DNA of 64,000 nucleotides from Euglena gracilis (Eukaryota > Euglenida > Euglenophyceae > Euglenales), in the NCBI GenBank assembly GCA_039621445.1, contig CP154954.1:22704954-22768953 (forward strand), in the 5' to 3' direction. Position 1 is the stretch's first letter; every line of letters starts with the position of its first letter. The notes beneath the pieces were generated by a model. That model made no database searches and had not been told where the DNA came from. It saw only the letters and a program-made list of their open reading frames with translations. Below are positions 47,801 to 59,757 of the stretch, in pieces. The translations under genes were made by a program, and so were the position numbers.

Positions 47801-48520
47801 CAGACAAATAGGGGAAAATATGCTGAATTGTATGGAAACTGTCCCAAAATGACAGATTTACCGCCCAAAAATGGCCTTTTTTCAAAAATCCGGCGCTTCG
47901 CGCCGGCAGGGGGGGTCTTATTTATGGGGGGGGGTCCATTTCATGGATTTTTGCTCGGACCGGCCAGGGGGGGTCTTATTTTTTGGGGGGTCCATTTTAT
48001 GGGGGGTCTTATTTTGTGGGGGGTTACTTGGTAATATCAAGGTCTCCGGTGCTGGCCGACCTTGAGGTGACCGTTTCCCAAGGGGGCAGTTTCACTTCTT
48101 TTGGAGCTTTTTTTGCTGCCCAGCTCTGTCCCTCCCAGGGGTGGGGGGGGGCTTCTGTCCTTTCTGATTCAGTGTGTTGTTTAGCAAAATAACTATTGTC
48201 CTCAGAACCTGGAGCCTGTGGCAGCGGGCCAACACCTGGGCGGCGGATCTGTCTCAACTGATGGCTTGGCATCATTCTTCGCAACAACCGCCCCACACAC
48301 CCGCATCACCACTCCCCCCCCTTCCTGCCTGGCGCCTGCCCCCCAGCCACCAGTTCGTGCTGGTGGGGGAGGCGGAGGTGGAGGAGCAGGTTTTCGGCCA
48401 CGCCGCGGGCAAAGGGGAGCTGCGCATCACGGACGCCAACACCGTCCTGGCGCTGGCCCTCTACCGCAAGCTGCAGCGCGGCTGCCCCCCCCCCCCCCCC
48501 CGGGCTCCCCCTTCGCCTGA
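44357..48520 (+). CDS. Nudix-family protein, ADP-sugar diphosphatase-like, degenerate Nudix box
   Basis: Exons follow the order of the ADP-sugar pyrophosphatase (NUDX14-type) fold: 44,357-about 44,446 ('LHHMAAEATLHLSSADVPMV'); 44,511-44,625 ('DAGTLGAIKKFPAFADWALA'); about 45,255-45,350 ('VEVENVRWIGQRVDGVRAKV', the family's V..V..G.RVGF.K..AD strand pair); 46,323-46,506 ('AEHKELAVVLPVLRRPGGQF', then 'FVTPGRRSLVALQGHVAG', the VPTGR..LELPAG segment); about 46,735-46,795 ('LRDAAALEAIGLHPSHAV', at the Nudix-box position); 47,263-47,445 ('ITPLSPKAFHCSTDGSAEAV'); 48,347-about 48,480 ('GELRITDANTVLALALYRKL'). The enzymes hydrolyse ADP-sugars with metals held by a REx2EE box, but here that segment lacks RE and EE, so catalysis is doubtful. 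The N-terminus and some junction phases are unresolved. Confidence 0.6.
44788..44858. repeat. (TG)n microsatellite
   Basis: About 34 TG units in an intron of the Nudix gene. Confidence 0.97.
46820..47002. mobile_element. 183-bp MITE with CAGGC ends and 8-bp target duplication
   Basis: Ends CAGGCTCTGCTTAAGG (46,820) and CCTTAAGCAGAAGCCTG (47,002) are inverted repeats with one indel. The flanking direct repeat CTCGCAAC (46,812-46,819 and 47,003-47,010) is a perfect 8-bp duplication. It lies in an intron of the Nudix gene. Internal GCTAGTCCAAATTTGGCTAG and GGAGGTCTGCTAGCAGG blocks match the copy at 58,758-59,149. Confidence 0.9.
47610..48020. repeat. AATAAGACCCC palindromic cassette
   Basis: Alternating AAATAAGACCCC/GGGGGGTCTTATTT and TCCATTTTATGG blocks, with two CGGCGCTTCGCGCC hairpins at about 47,786 and 47,890. 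It lies in the intron between Nudix exons. Confidence 0.7.
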
Positions 48521-49439
48521 ACGGGTGCACGGCTTCTCTGTGGTCTGTGGGGTCGCCTGCGCACAAGGTGGGTGCTTACTTCATCCATGCGTGGGGTGGG
48601 TTTTTTTTGAATGTTGCAACTTTCACTTCCTCCATCCTCCCGCAGTTCGATGCCAACCCTCAACGTTTTGGACCCGAACCGATGTATGTCTGTTGTGTGT
48701 TTCAGCGTTGCTGCTGGCGTGCCGCTTCCCTGCAGCAACCTCGAACTGAACACTTCTGTTGCGAAGTCGGAAGTGGCAAGGCGATAAGAGGGAAAAGGGG
48801 TACAGGGTGGTCCACACAGAATCGGATTTTTCTAAAAAAGGCTTCTGAAGGTGTGGAGTTTTGCCAGCACTGGCAAAACTCCACACATGTCAAGATTCTC
48901 ATGGAAGAGATTTTGCGGCATTTTTTTTGAGCTGGTTTAGGTATGGGAGAGGAGAAGCAAGGAAGCAGATAAGGGGTAACGGGTCCTCATGTTGTGTGGA
49001 TCTCTGCCAAACTGGTCGTCATTGCATGCAAGCAAAATTATTGGTTCGTGGTTCGTCTCCACCCTACCCACACCGGCCGTTTTTGGGACCAAGACTTTCC
49101 GGAATTTGCATTGGGACGAATTTAAGCTACTTTCTTTTCTTATTCCTTTTCCTCGAATGGCTCTCCTTGAAATACTTTTTTTGTTGTGTGCACAGCAAAC
49201 AGTGCCCATACCCATTTCCTTTCTACAAGCATGTTTGTCTACATCTGAAATTTGATTACCATGGCCAAGCAAAACATCTCGAAAATTTGTAGGAAGATCT
49301 GAAATTCAGTTAGATCCAAATTATAATAATTTTTCGTATCAATTTTTAATTCGGCTGTATGTTCGACTTTGTTTGATTTTGGGTTCGATTCTTCCCGAGC
49401 ATGCAGGGATGCAGGAAGGTCTAGAGGGGGGGGGAGGTT

Positions 49440-50300
49440 GGTAATGCAATAAAATCTCTGCGTCCTTCACAGGTCGTTTGTGATCACGATGCATGCAACG
49501 TACTGCAGCGGACGATGGGTCTCGACGTGACTCTGTTTCAGCCACCCCTGGATTGCATTCATGCTTCATTTTCTTCCACCATGGTACAGGGGTTGACATT
49601 TTTTTAAGCATGTTGATGCCGAGATATGGGAATGAGTTCTGATTGCATGATGTTGTGTGTGCCCCAAAACCCCCCCCCCCCAAATACCCCCCCCCCCCGA
49701 AGCCCAGCCCAATCCTAAAAACCAAAATCCCCCCAAACACGCAACCTTTCCCGTTGGTTGTTGACAACCCAAAAGAAACAGTTCTCTAGACTCCTAGGTG
49801 CAATTTTCCGTTTTCCGATGAAGAAGGGCCCACACTGTCCCAACTTGGCCAAGACCACTGGGAGGGACAGGAACGCACCCTCATAACAAGGAGGCAGGAG
49901 GACGTGCCACAGTGGCAATGGATTCTCTCAATCATTCCAATGAGGCAGCCAAGGAGGGAAACCCTCGGCTCAAAGATATCCACACTGTATGATGTCTTCA
50001 TTATGTCCACATTATGATTCATGTCTACATTATGATATCTACCCCTGCATGAATAATTGATGCCAGAATGGGGGGCTGCGTTCTGGGTGGGCGAGAGAAA
50101 GCCGGGAGAGCTCCCATCCTGGAGGGGTGCACTTTGGCTGTTTGGTGCGGAACATCTTCGGGACAGGCAGCCAAAACGGGGCGGGGGAGGATGGTGGTCC
50201 CCCAGAAACTGCTGAAAAATCGGCGGTCATTATTGTGACCGGCAATTGCGACCTGTTTAACTGGTGAGTTTGTACAAAGTTTGCACAAAATAATACACAC
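49440..50300 (-). CDS. Weak minus-strand exons of an unknown gene
   Basis: Protein-like pieces: about 50,040-50,220 ('FRTKQPKCTPPGWELSRLSL', with another open frame alongside), 49,780-49,900 ('LSLPVVLAKLGQCGPFFIGK') and 49,440-49,615 ('STPVPWWKKMKHECNP'). They follow, on the same strand, the better exon at 51,280-51,412 and may be its downstream exons. No family was recognised. Confidence 0.25.
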
Positions 50301-50608
50301 GGCCCAGGGCAGGCTCTGGCTGCCGAGAGGCCATCTGAGGACCTCTGGGCGACGCCGCCTGCCACAGCTTTACATGCCGAGCCAGTTTTTTTTGCACGTG
50401 TTGCCTTTCGGTTTTTATTTGGGGAAATGTTGGACGGTGCAAGGGAGCGTTGCAGATGCGTTTGCGCAGCTTTGTGGCTTCCGCGCAGCTGGCGAACGGT
50501 GTGCTGCCTTGCGGCTTACCCGGGGAGGGGGTGGGGTAGGGTTGTGTGCCCAGCGGCCCATTCCTCGGAGTTCCTGTGCGTTCCAGAGGTGCCGGCAGTG
50601 GTGTGGCG

Positions 50609-50681
50609 ATGTCAGCGGTGCTGGCGATCGCCATCTTGCTGATACCCCTCGCCCATGCCATGTCCCTGCCCCTCCCCCAGG
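50609..50681 (+). CDS. Signal-peptide exon, possible start of the Cys-rich/EGF gene
   Basis: ATG at 50,609 begins 'MSAVLAIAILLIPLAHAMSL', a classical secretory signal peptide (short N-region, hydrophobic core, AHA cleavage site), followed by a donor-like GTCGGC at 50,682. The next plus-strand Cys-rich exon is 2 kb downstream and the phases do not match directly, so at least one exon would be missing between them. Confidence 0.4.
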
Positions 50682-51279
50682 GTCGGCCTCAGTGGCGGGG
50701 TGCATATTTTTACAAAGTTGTTTTTGACGTACCAAATACTGTGTTTTTTTGTTCCTTAAATTATATCTTGGTGCCGCAATTATTGACGGGTGCAAGAAGA
50801 CCAGATTGCATTCATTTGACAACCGCATTCCCTGACCCTCCTGAGAGTCTCAGTACTCTTTGCCATTTCTGAGGGCTCCTGATTCGCCCTTTTTGTCACC
50901 ATTTCGATTCAGATTTGGGTTATAAAAGCAGCAGGGTTAGGGCCAGGAGCATTTGCGTTTGAACATTTTTGGACCAGGCACAGGGGTTTAGGATGATTTC
51001 AAGCACATTTTGATCAAAATTAAGTTTTTAGGCCTGAAACGCCTAACCCTCACCCATAAATGTAACCCAAATTTCACCCCAACCCTGACTTGAACCTTGA
51101 CACCAAAAGCACGCTTCGGAACATTGGGAAAATCCTGGAAACAGGGGACCGGTCCCACTTGGAAAGCAGTCCCACTTGTATGTATGTGGCAGTCCCACTT
51201 TTTTTTTTCTTCAAATGAAGGAACCCCGCTTGGGAAACCCCATCGACCCACCCGTGCTGTAAACCTCGCTTCTGCTGAC

Positions 51280-51412
51280 TAATGGCCCGCCGTGCCCCCG
51301 CCTCCACCTGCTCCTGTGAGTGCCCCACAAAGGGGTCTGTGAGGTGCCCGGCCCACTGCAGCCGGTGCGCCACCACGAGCGCGTCCTGTGCACAGGCCCA
51401 CCACAGAGCAAT
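51280..51412 (-). CDS. Single minus-strand exon, family unknown
   Basis: Between an acceptor (TTAAGGCAG before 51,412) and a donor (GTCAGC after 51,280) lie exactly 44 codons plus one base reading 'ALWWACAQDALVVAHRLQWA' and 'GHLTDPFVGHSQEQVEAGAR'. The composition is like a folded helical protein. The opposite strand is Cys-rich and also open ('STCSCECPTKGSVRCPAHC'), so it could instead be an exon of the plus-strand Cys-rich gene; the splice signals favour the minus strand. Confidence 0.4.
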
Positions 51413-51479
51413 CTGCCTTAAGGGTGGGAGCTCTCAAAGCCGGAATGTGAAAACAATTCTCATCTGAGCAAGTGTTTGC

Positions 51480-51600
51480 TTTGTTTGTGCGTTGTGCGTT
51501 GTGTGTGTGTTGTGTGTTGTGTGTTGTGTGTGTGTGTGTGTGTTGTGTACGTGCTGTGTGTTGTGTGTGTGTTGTGTATTGTGTGTGTGTGTTTTACGTA
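51480..51600. repeat. TG-rich microsatellite
   Basis: Interrupted TGTG/TTGTG units, about 110 bp. Confidence 0.9.
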
Positions 51601-51849
51601 GTTTCTGTGACTGAAAGGGAAAAGGTGCAATGGTTTTTCATAAATATAACTCTTTTTTCTTTTTTTTGTCTGTATTGTGCCAGGTTTCCCATTACGGCCA
51701 GTTCATTTTCAGTGCTGGGTGCCATAATTTGTTTCATTAAATGAGAACCACTTTTTCCTCATCCAGGGATTGATGACAAGTAAAGATGCCTTCGATAGGT
51801 GTCGCGAATTCCACATTTTCAATGAATGTTTTTTACTTGTTATTTATTA

Positions 51850-51985
<136 letters not shown>

Positions 51986-52727
51986 TTCATTAATATTAAA
52001 TTAATAAATATTATTTTTGCATGGCCAAAACTTTGATTGAAATTGCTGGGGAGGTTTGCAGATGCCTCGCAAAAGATGCTGGCAAAATTCAACCCTTGAC
52101 CCCAAATCAGGCCCCCCATGAGCTTTCAGCCGACCCAAATGGTTATTGGCTTAACTTAATGTGATTTGAGTAACCACTGACCAGTCCAATTTTTTATTCA
52201 CTTGAACAAACAGGTTGTCTTTGTCCTGGCATTTGGCTTTTTGAGTATTTTTTGTTTTTTTTGGCTTTCGGATCTACGATTCCCATGGCTGCCAGGGGGT
52301 TTGCATCAGCTTTTGAACTCAAGCTTTTCTTGGATTGATAGTGCATGATCTCTTTTCATCTTCATTATCGGATTTTTGTCGGGTCGGGGGTTGGAGGGCG
52401 CCCCGGGACAGAAACCAGAAACCCGAAACTCTCTCGAAACTAGTAAGGCACTCTGAGAGCTTTAGTGACCGCCTGGGCGGAGTGAAAACCAAGGATCCCA
52501 AGCGGCCAAAGGTGAAGGGTGTGTTTCTTTTTTGTTTGATTTTTTTTTTGAGTGGCAGGACAGGGTGGGGGAATGCACGGCTTCATATTTCCTGAATGAT
52601 CTGAAACCCGGTTTTGCCAAACAAAAAAAGCAGCAGGAATACAGAAGGTCCCCTGGATGCCCCAGATGTCTGCCGGAGTGACCTGTTGTTTTCTTCCATT
52701 TCTGTCATTGTGCACTGTGGCACGCAG

Positions 52728-55700
52728 GGGTCGGCCTGGCGGCAACTGCACTACGGCCTGCGGGTACTGGCCGCGCTGCGAGTCCAACTACTGCCTGCAG
52801 CGGACGGACCACGCCAACTGCTGGCTGGGCATGGACCGGGCGGTGTGCAGCCGGTCCTGCAATTTGATGCCCCGGGCCGGCCTGTGGTGTGCCATTCCCC
52901 AACCCAACGGTGCTAACGCTGTGCCCCGGTGCTGCGCATTAAGGACAATCGATGGGAGACATGTCGTATGGAACTTCCCAGCCCCGCCATCTGGAGGGGG
53001 GAAGCAGTCACGTTTTTTTTGACTTTTTTGTCTTTGCTAAATTTGTGGGTTTTTTTGCTTTTTTTCATGTGTCGTTGTTGGCAAGCACTTTCGGCGATGC
53101 AGGGCAGGGCGATGCTGGGCGGTGGCATTTTTTTTGGGGGTAACTGTACATTTTTCAGCCATTTTGGGCGCATTACGCCATTTTTGGCTGGTTTTGGCCT
53201 CTTTTGGAAAATTTTGCAATTTTTTGGCCATTTTGGGTCGTTTTGGGTCGTTTTTGGCCCCCTTTTGGCCCCTTTTGGCTCATTTTGACCATTTCTCGCC
53301 CGTTTTCTATTTCTTTTTTACCACTTTTGGTTATTTTAGACCATTTTCTGCTGTTTTGGGCCATTTTCGGCTAATTTTTTTGGGTTATTTTTGCACTTTT
53401 GTCATTTTTGTCGGTGATTTTTGGCCCGTTTTTGGGCGTTTTTTTTGGCCCATTTTGACGATTTTTTGATTTTTTTGACCATTTTGTGCCACTTTGTGGG
53501 GTGTAGATTGGCTAGCGGATGCAGGGATGGAGGATGCAGGTATTAGAGTGGATGCGGGATGATAGCATGCAGGAATTGGAGTGGATGCGGAACATTGGTA
53601 CTGGAGTGGATTAGGCGGCTACTGGAGCGAATGCGGCTAGTGGAGCAGATGCAGTTTCTGGAGCAAATGCGGGGATGCGGGTATTGGATGCGGCGCACTG
53701 GAGCAGATGCGGGGTTGCGGCTACCGGATGCGGTAGATGCGGCTACTGGAACAGATGTGGGATGCAGCTACTGGAGCGGATGCGGGGATGCGGCTATTGT
53801 AGGGATGTGGCCACACGCAAGTAGATGCGGGATGCGGGTGCTGGAGCAGATGCAGCAGATGCAGCTATGCGTGGATGCGGGAGTGGATGCGGGGATGCGG
53901 CTATTGGATAGTGGAGATGCAGGTACGAGAGTGGATGCAGGTCAAATCAGCCAAAAGTGACCAAAGTGGCCAAAAGTAGCCAAAAGTTGTACAAAAGCTC
54001 CTAAAGTGGCACAAAGCAACACAAATGGCCAAAAGTGACCACAAGCAGTCGATAACAACCAAGAAGCAAAAAGGGCACCATCGAGAACCTCAAAGTCGAT
54101 GCAGGGCCATACAGGGCGATGCGGGACCCAAAGGGGTGGGTGACCGCAGGTGCTCGGTTGTTGCGTCCCCCACTTCTGGATGACCCCGGCCAAGTCTTTT
54201 TTGGACCCCCTCCTCTCCGGCTACCGTCCACCATCGTCAGCGTTGGTCACGGCCCCTCCCTCCCTCTGTCCCTCACCCCGGTGTTGGGCTGCCCCGGTAG
54301 GGGACGTCCACGTGCGTGGAGTGTGTGCGGGGCTACTTCGGAGAGCAGTGCCGCCAAGCCTGGCCAGTGCCTGACCTCACCGCCCTTGGGGGCTCGCTGG
54401 CCTGAGCTGCCCGCCCCACCATCGGGACAGTGTCACACCTGACAACCTGTTGCGGCCGCGCCCAGAAGACTGTCCTTGGTTCGGGCCAACCTGTCATCAT
54501 GGGGAGTTGTCAGGGTCAAGCGCTGATGGCTAAAATGGCCTAAAATGGCCTAAAGTTGGAAAGATTGTGCTGGACACCAATTTTCTCTTGTGAACAACTG
54601 AAACCATTCAGGTGATGATTTATGGTGTTTTTTTTTGTGTAAGTGGACAACAAATGGTGGATTGGTGGAGGATGGTGGAGGAGTGCAGCCCCATAAGACC
54701 CACTTTTTTTTATCCCAAGTCAGACTTACGCCCCAAATCCATGATCTCCAACCCATCTCAGACGCCCCTCCAAGCCCACAAACCTGCTCTTTTGACGAAC
54801 GAACAAGCACATTTAATATTATTGTTATTGCCATGTGTGGAACACTGAAATCACCTGCTGAAAATCTAAAATTGCTTGAATGGCACAAATAGCAAATGAT
54901 CCTGTCTCTGATAGGGTGGGCTCCCATAATCTTGGCATCAGCAAACTTCTCCAACAAGAACCTAAAACTGAGGCACTGGAACGGTGAATTAAAAATGGAA
55001 TTGAAAAAGATTGCAATTTCCCCACATTTTCACCTTCATTTTGGCATGTTCGATTTTCACTTTCGGAGGAATTGTCGCATGATGTATCAATTTGTCAATT
55101 TTTGCCATGGTTCTATGAATGCTATTGTTTTTCCTCAGAAAAGGGTTTTCTCCATCTTTTTAATACTCGTTCAACAGTTTTTTTCGTATAGGTGGGGTTT
55201 TGAAAATCATAATTTTGCTTGCTTTTGCCCCAAAAACTGTACCACAACGTGCAGACCTTCACTTGCTCAGTAATAAAAAATACACATCCAAAAAAGCATG
55301 AACACTGGATCAAAACCATGGGAAGATCAACAGACCTTAATTCATGACCACAGAGGAATTCTGAACAGTCGGAATTCACGGCAGGAAAATTTTTGTCCTT
55401 AAAAGAGCCTAAAATGACTTTAAATGACCTTAAATTGCCTTAATGACCTTAATTGGACAAATTTTTGGGCTTGAGGTGCTTGGTCAGGGTCCCTGATACG
55501 ACTGACCTGTCAGTCGACAATTGCTTGGGAGGGGTGGGGGGGAGGGGAGATCTACCAAAGCACATCTCGGCATGGTCTCCATGTGCGGGTCAGGATCGAG
55601 TGTTTAGGATCTCCCCCATCAGCCGTTGCTCCGAACGCACGGCTTCCGCCGCATGGCCTCCGCCGGGCAAAGCGTGACCGGAGTGACCGGTCCGGCGCTG

Positions 55701-58020
55701 CCCCCGCCCCTCGGGGGGCCCCCGGGACCGCATCTGCGGCGGCCACGGCCGCTGCCATGACGGGGTGAAGGGCAGCGGGAGGTGCACCTGCTGGGGCGGG
55801 TACGCCGGCCCGCGCTGCGAGTTCTCCCGCCAGGCCGGCCCCCGACCCCTTCCCTCCGCTGGGCGCCAGCCAATACGCCTGGACTTTGGGTTGGGCTTAG
55901 GGTCCACCTCTATTTTTTGCACGAAGTGCCAATTTTTTTGGACTCCTAAATTGACCTCTCCAAAAGTGGCCCAAAAGCCCAATCTTAAAAAGAAGGCCCT
56001 CTGTGTTGGGCCCAACGTACCCCCATTTTCAAGGTATTTGGCCGGCTTGTGGTCTGAGGAGGCTGAAGGCAAGGGAGGCGTGCTTCTTCGTTGGGGTTCA
56101 ACAGGCTGCAATTGCCCAATATGCTGCAAGTCAGTTTCTGTTGCAGTGCCTCGTGGCAGGAGACCGCCACACCAGGCAAAAGCCAGTCCTGGGGATGAAC
56201 TTCTTTGGGGGTTTGGGAGGAAGTTGCCAACCGACCAAGTCCCCACCCCGGCCCTTCGTTGGAGGGAGGGGGTTCTTGTTGACCTCAGTGCCAGAGTGCC
56301 AGGGGTGGACTGCGCTCGACCGCGACACGTGCAACAGCAACGGGGAAGTGGATGACAAGGGGCAATGCAAGTGCAACCGCGGGTACACCGGCAAGGCGTG
56401 CCACCCAACGGCCGGCCCCGCTGAGCCCCCTCCGCCTCCCCATGCCCCGTGGCCAAATCTAAGACGGGAACACAATATGCCCAAAGAAGTGCACCCCCCC
56501 CCCCCCGTGATTGTTCCCCAGGGGAGGGTCATGAGAATGTTGGAGCTGAGATGTTCAGTGGGGGATGATCGGATCGGCGTCCTCTCACACCACGACCAAC
56601 AGTGACAGACGGTATTTCGGGGCCGGTGGATTTTGTCCTGTGATGGCCCGCCGTTGCGACCCAATACAACGACTACTTGACCTGCAGTGGCCACGGTCGG
56701 GTGGGTTGGGCTCCGGCCTGAAATGTGCCTGCTGGGATCTGTACCCAGCCCCCCCCCCCCCATCCACCAGGGAATTTCTAGAAGCCGAAGGGACTCAACA
56801 CTCGGGGGAGGGGTCCAGCCAGCCAGCAGCTCCCAACCATGCCACAGACACCCCCCCCCCCGGATCCGTCGAGATACAGCTGGGACCAGTCCTGCACAGC
56901 CGGGCAGAAGAATTACTTGGCACAAATCAACGAAAAGTTTCGAAGGGGGTCGAAGGGTGTAAATGTGGTGTAAATTTTTGCCAAGAAATCCCACCCCAGC
57001 TGGTTTCGGCCAGTTTTGTTACCCAGGTCCTCCCTGCTGGCCGGCTGGACTTGAGCCCCCTCCCCTCCAGCCAGCACCTTTTTCTCGCCGCTGGCTGGAC
57101 TCCTCCTCCTCCTCCTCCTCCTCCTCCTCCTCCTCCTCCTCCTCCTCCTCCGTCTCCTCGTCCCCCTCCTCCGCCTCCTCCGCCTCACCCCCCACTGCGC
57201 ATTACCCCCCCCCCCTATGTCCAACGACCCCCCTATGTCCAATGACCACCCCCCCGGTCAGAGGACACCTTTTCGGAGGTTTGACCAAATTTTTGGTCCC
57301 GGCGTGAAGCGACGGGACGAAAAAAAGTGCCCAAAAATTGGCCAAAAATTTGGCCAAAATGCCATTTTTGACACTTTTTGGACAAAAATTTGTCAAAATT
57401 GCCCAAAATTTTCGGCGCAAAGCGCCGGAAGGGAAAATTTGGGCATTTTTGGGTGGGTAGGGACCCGGGTACCCACCAACTTTCTTTTGACCCCATGTCC
57501 AACGACCACCCCCCCCCCCCCGGTCAGAGGACAGAGGTTACCGGTCATTGGACATAGGGGGGGGGGGTACGAAATTCCCTGCCTTTGCCCTCATCTTGGT
57601 GGGTGTCGACCCCCTCCCTGTTTCCCCCTGTTTGTCTGGGGGTATTGATTTCTCGGTTGAGTTTTGCTTCGGCGCCTTCGGTGGCGAAGGGATTCTCCCT
57701 TGCAAATCGCATGGTGGTGGTGGTGGGGGGGGGTCCACCTCTCCTCACCTGCTCTTCTCGTACAGCCCTGGCCGCACCTCCTTTTGAAGCGCTTCCTTTT
57801 TGCAAAGAGGTGTGTGGAACGCCCTTGGGTCTTGTGTGGCAGGGCAGTGTCCTGACCCCCCCCCCCACAAGCATTTCCTCAATCCCCATTCCCGGAGCTT
57901 CATGTGTGCGGGCGGGCCGGGGCCCACAGGGGACGCCGACGGCAAGTGTGTGTGCAAGCCCCTCTGGAAGGGCTCGGACTGCAGCCAGTGCGCCGGCTTC
58001 TCCGTCATGGGCGGGTGCGT
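52728..58020 (+). CDS. Secreted or membrane protein with Cys-rich and EGF-like modules
   Basis: Plus-strand exons: 52,728-52,909 (eight Cys in about 60 residues, 'CTTACGYWPRCESNYC', donor GTGCTA); about 54,302-54,365 ('CVECVRGYFGEQCRQ'); about 55,699-55,833 ('CPRPSGGPRDRICGGHGRCH' then 'GSGRCTCWGGYAGPRCEF'); about 56,305-56,410 ('CNSNGEVDDKGQCKCNRGYT'); about 56,650-56,745 ('TCSGHGR', then 'GSGLKCACWDLYP' in another frame); about 57,895-58,015 ('CAGGPGPTGDADGKCVCKPL'). The pattern C-x-GHG-x-C...GSG-x-C-x-C..G..G..C is that of laminin/teneurin-type EGF modules with disulphide cores, typical of extracellular adhesion proteins. Gene start, end and the number of genes are uncertain; the 56.7-kb module seems frameshifted or split by a tiny intron. 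Confidence 0.6.
53050..54060. repeat. Composite repeat: TTTTGGC arm, GGATGCGG minisatellite, inverse arm
   Basis: T-rich TTTTGGCC units (53,140-53,490), then about 430 bp of units like CTGGAGCGGATGCGG (53,510-53,940), then CCAAAAGTGGCC-type units (53,945-54,060). Same order as 23,385-23,925. It lies in an intron of the EGF-like gene. Confidence 0.85.
57095..57180. repeat. (CTC)n microsatellite
   Basis: About 18 CTC units with a degenerate CGTCTC tail in an EGF-gene intron. Confidence 0.95.
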
Positions 58021-58757
58021 AAGCCCCAGTATGACGGCCACCTCGGCCCTGACGCCCGGTGATGGCCAGTATCTAAAAAGGTGCTTCGGAGGGAGAAAAG
58101 GTGTTTTTGCGGAAAAGAGTTTTTTTGGCTCACATCGGTTTCTCATTTTGAGACCCAAAGCAACTTATTTTAATCCTGGATGGTTTTATTTTTTGTTCTG
58201 AAGCGATGCAAGGTCCCCACCTTGGGTGGTCTTTTTATGTATAAAGTGTCAGGCTTTTCTTTTTAGAGAACTGATTTCACTTACAGACACGAATGGAGAC
58301 AAAGAAAGGAGGTTAAAGAACGATGGCACTGGGATCATTTCCCCCAATACACCGCCTTTGCCCTTCCAGTCTGGGTTGACTGGGGATGATGGGTCCCCCG
58401 CCGGGGAAGGGGACTGTTGTCAGTACTGTATCCTGTCAGAGTCCTGTCCTGGCATTTTCCTGGGGGGATTCCATTGGGCCGGCAATTTCCACCCCTTGAA
58501 GCAGAACTTATGAAGCGCAGCGGGGCAGGCGGTTGCCCTCCCCCCCCCCTCCTGTGCTCCGGCAGTCGGCTGGCCGGGGGCGTAAAGGGTCAATGGGCCC
58601 AGTTGATGTCATCCATCCTTGCGTTATTTGCCACGCTGGTGGCCGATCAGGGCCGGCCGGCGCGGTTTTGACCTGGTTGTCCGCGCCACAGTTTGCGAGG
58701 TGAGGATTTATGGCACCCCCCCCCCCCCTGGCATTTCTTTTCACGCACCACCCGGAC

Positions 58758-59149
58758 CAGGCATTTGCTTAAGGGATTGCAGTACCCCCCCGGGGGGAGG
58801 CTGGACTGCAGCTAGTCCAAATTTGGCTAGTGGGATTTCTAGCAGACCCCCCCCCCTGGGGGAGGTCTGCTAGCAGGGCTAGCTAGCGGAAAAAAAATTT
58901 CCAGTGACCGGCGCAAGGCGCCGATTTTTTTTGGGACCCCCAAAATGGCCAAAAATGCCCGTTTTTGGCCATTTTTGGAACAAAATCAGCCAAAGACCTA
59001 TTAAAAACCTCATTTTTCCAGTTCGGGGGACCCCCAGACCCCCCTCCCCCCCGGGGGGGGGAGGGGGGTGTAGCTAGTCCATTTTTTCCAGTGTCTAGCC
59101 GATTGGCTAGCCAGTACCCCCCCCCCGGGGGTCCTTAAGCAAATGCCTG
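58758..59149. mobile_element. 392-bp MITE with CAGGC ends and 8-bp target duplication
   Basis: Ends CAGGCATTTGCTTAAGG (58,758) and CCTTAAGCAAATGCCTG (59,149) are perfect 17-bp inverted repeats. Direct repeat ACCCGGAC flanks them (58,750-58,757 and 59,150-59,157). It shares internal GCTAGTCCAAATTTGGCTAG and GGAGGTCTGCTAGCAGGGC with the 46,820 copy and has an extra 200 bp with a GGCGCAAGGCGCC hairpin. Confidence 0.92.
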
Positions 59150-59239
59150 ACCCGGACACTGAGACACCGGGAATCGCCAATTGATTCACAGAAAGGGGGG
59201 GGGGCACTCATCCAGCTGTTCAATATCTTCCCCAGGTCT

Positions 59240-59757
59240 GGGGAATATCTTTGGAGTCAATGCCCTGATTTTTGGCCACATGCCCCCCAGGGCGTATGGA
59301 AACGAAGTGGTCGAAGGCACGGACCTCATCCTTGTAATTCCGTCAGCCCGCCCCGGAGACTTTTTGCCTGTCGACCCCCCTCCCGATGGGGAAGCGAACG
59401 TTGCTGGATGCCTGCCACCCGAAGTGGCCCCGAACCCCCTGCCCATCCTCGGCTGGCCGACCCGCCCTGCCCCCGGGCTCTCCTGCGGCTGCCTGGCGTG
59501 GGCCGTGGACTCCGCCCGCCGCCCGACGTACCGCGCGGCGGCCCACCTCAAGCCCACCGGGCCGTCGTACAACACGTTCGGGGACGACGGCGCCGCCTCC
59601 GCCGGCTACCGCAGCGTCGCTGGCAGCGAGACGGCGACGGCGGGCCCGGGGGAGTCTGTGGCGACCTGCGGGGGGCGGTGCCTGCTCGGAGGCGGGGGGT
59701 TGGCGGATGTGGACCGTGCGCCGAATGCGGACCGTGCGCCGCCAGCAGACCAGTGAG
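59240..59757 (+). CDS. Possible exon(s), Gly/Ala/Thr-rich
   Basis: A GC-rich plus-strand frame reads 'NIFGVNALIFGHMPPRAYGN' and later 'SYNTFGDDGAASAGYRSVAG' then 'SETATAGPGESVATCGGRC'. The second part vaguely resembles Cys-rich GCC2-type repeats, but the Cys are few. Other frames are also open in this GC-rich block. It may continue the EGF-like gene downstream of the inserted MITE. Confidence 0.3.
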
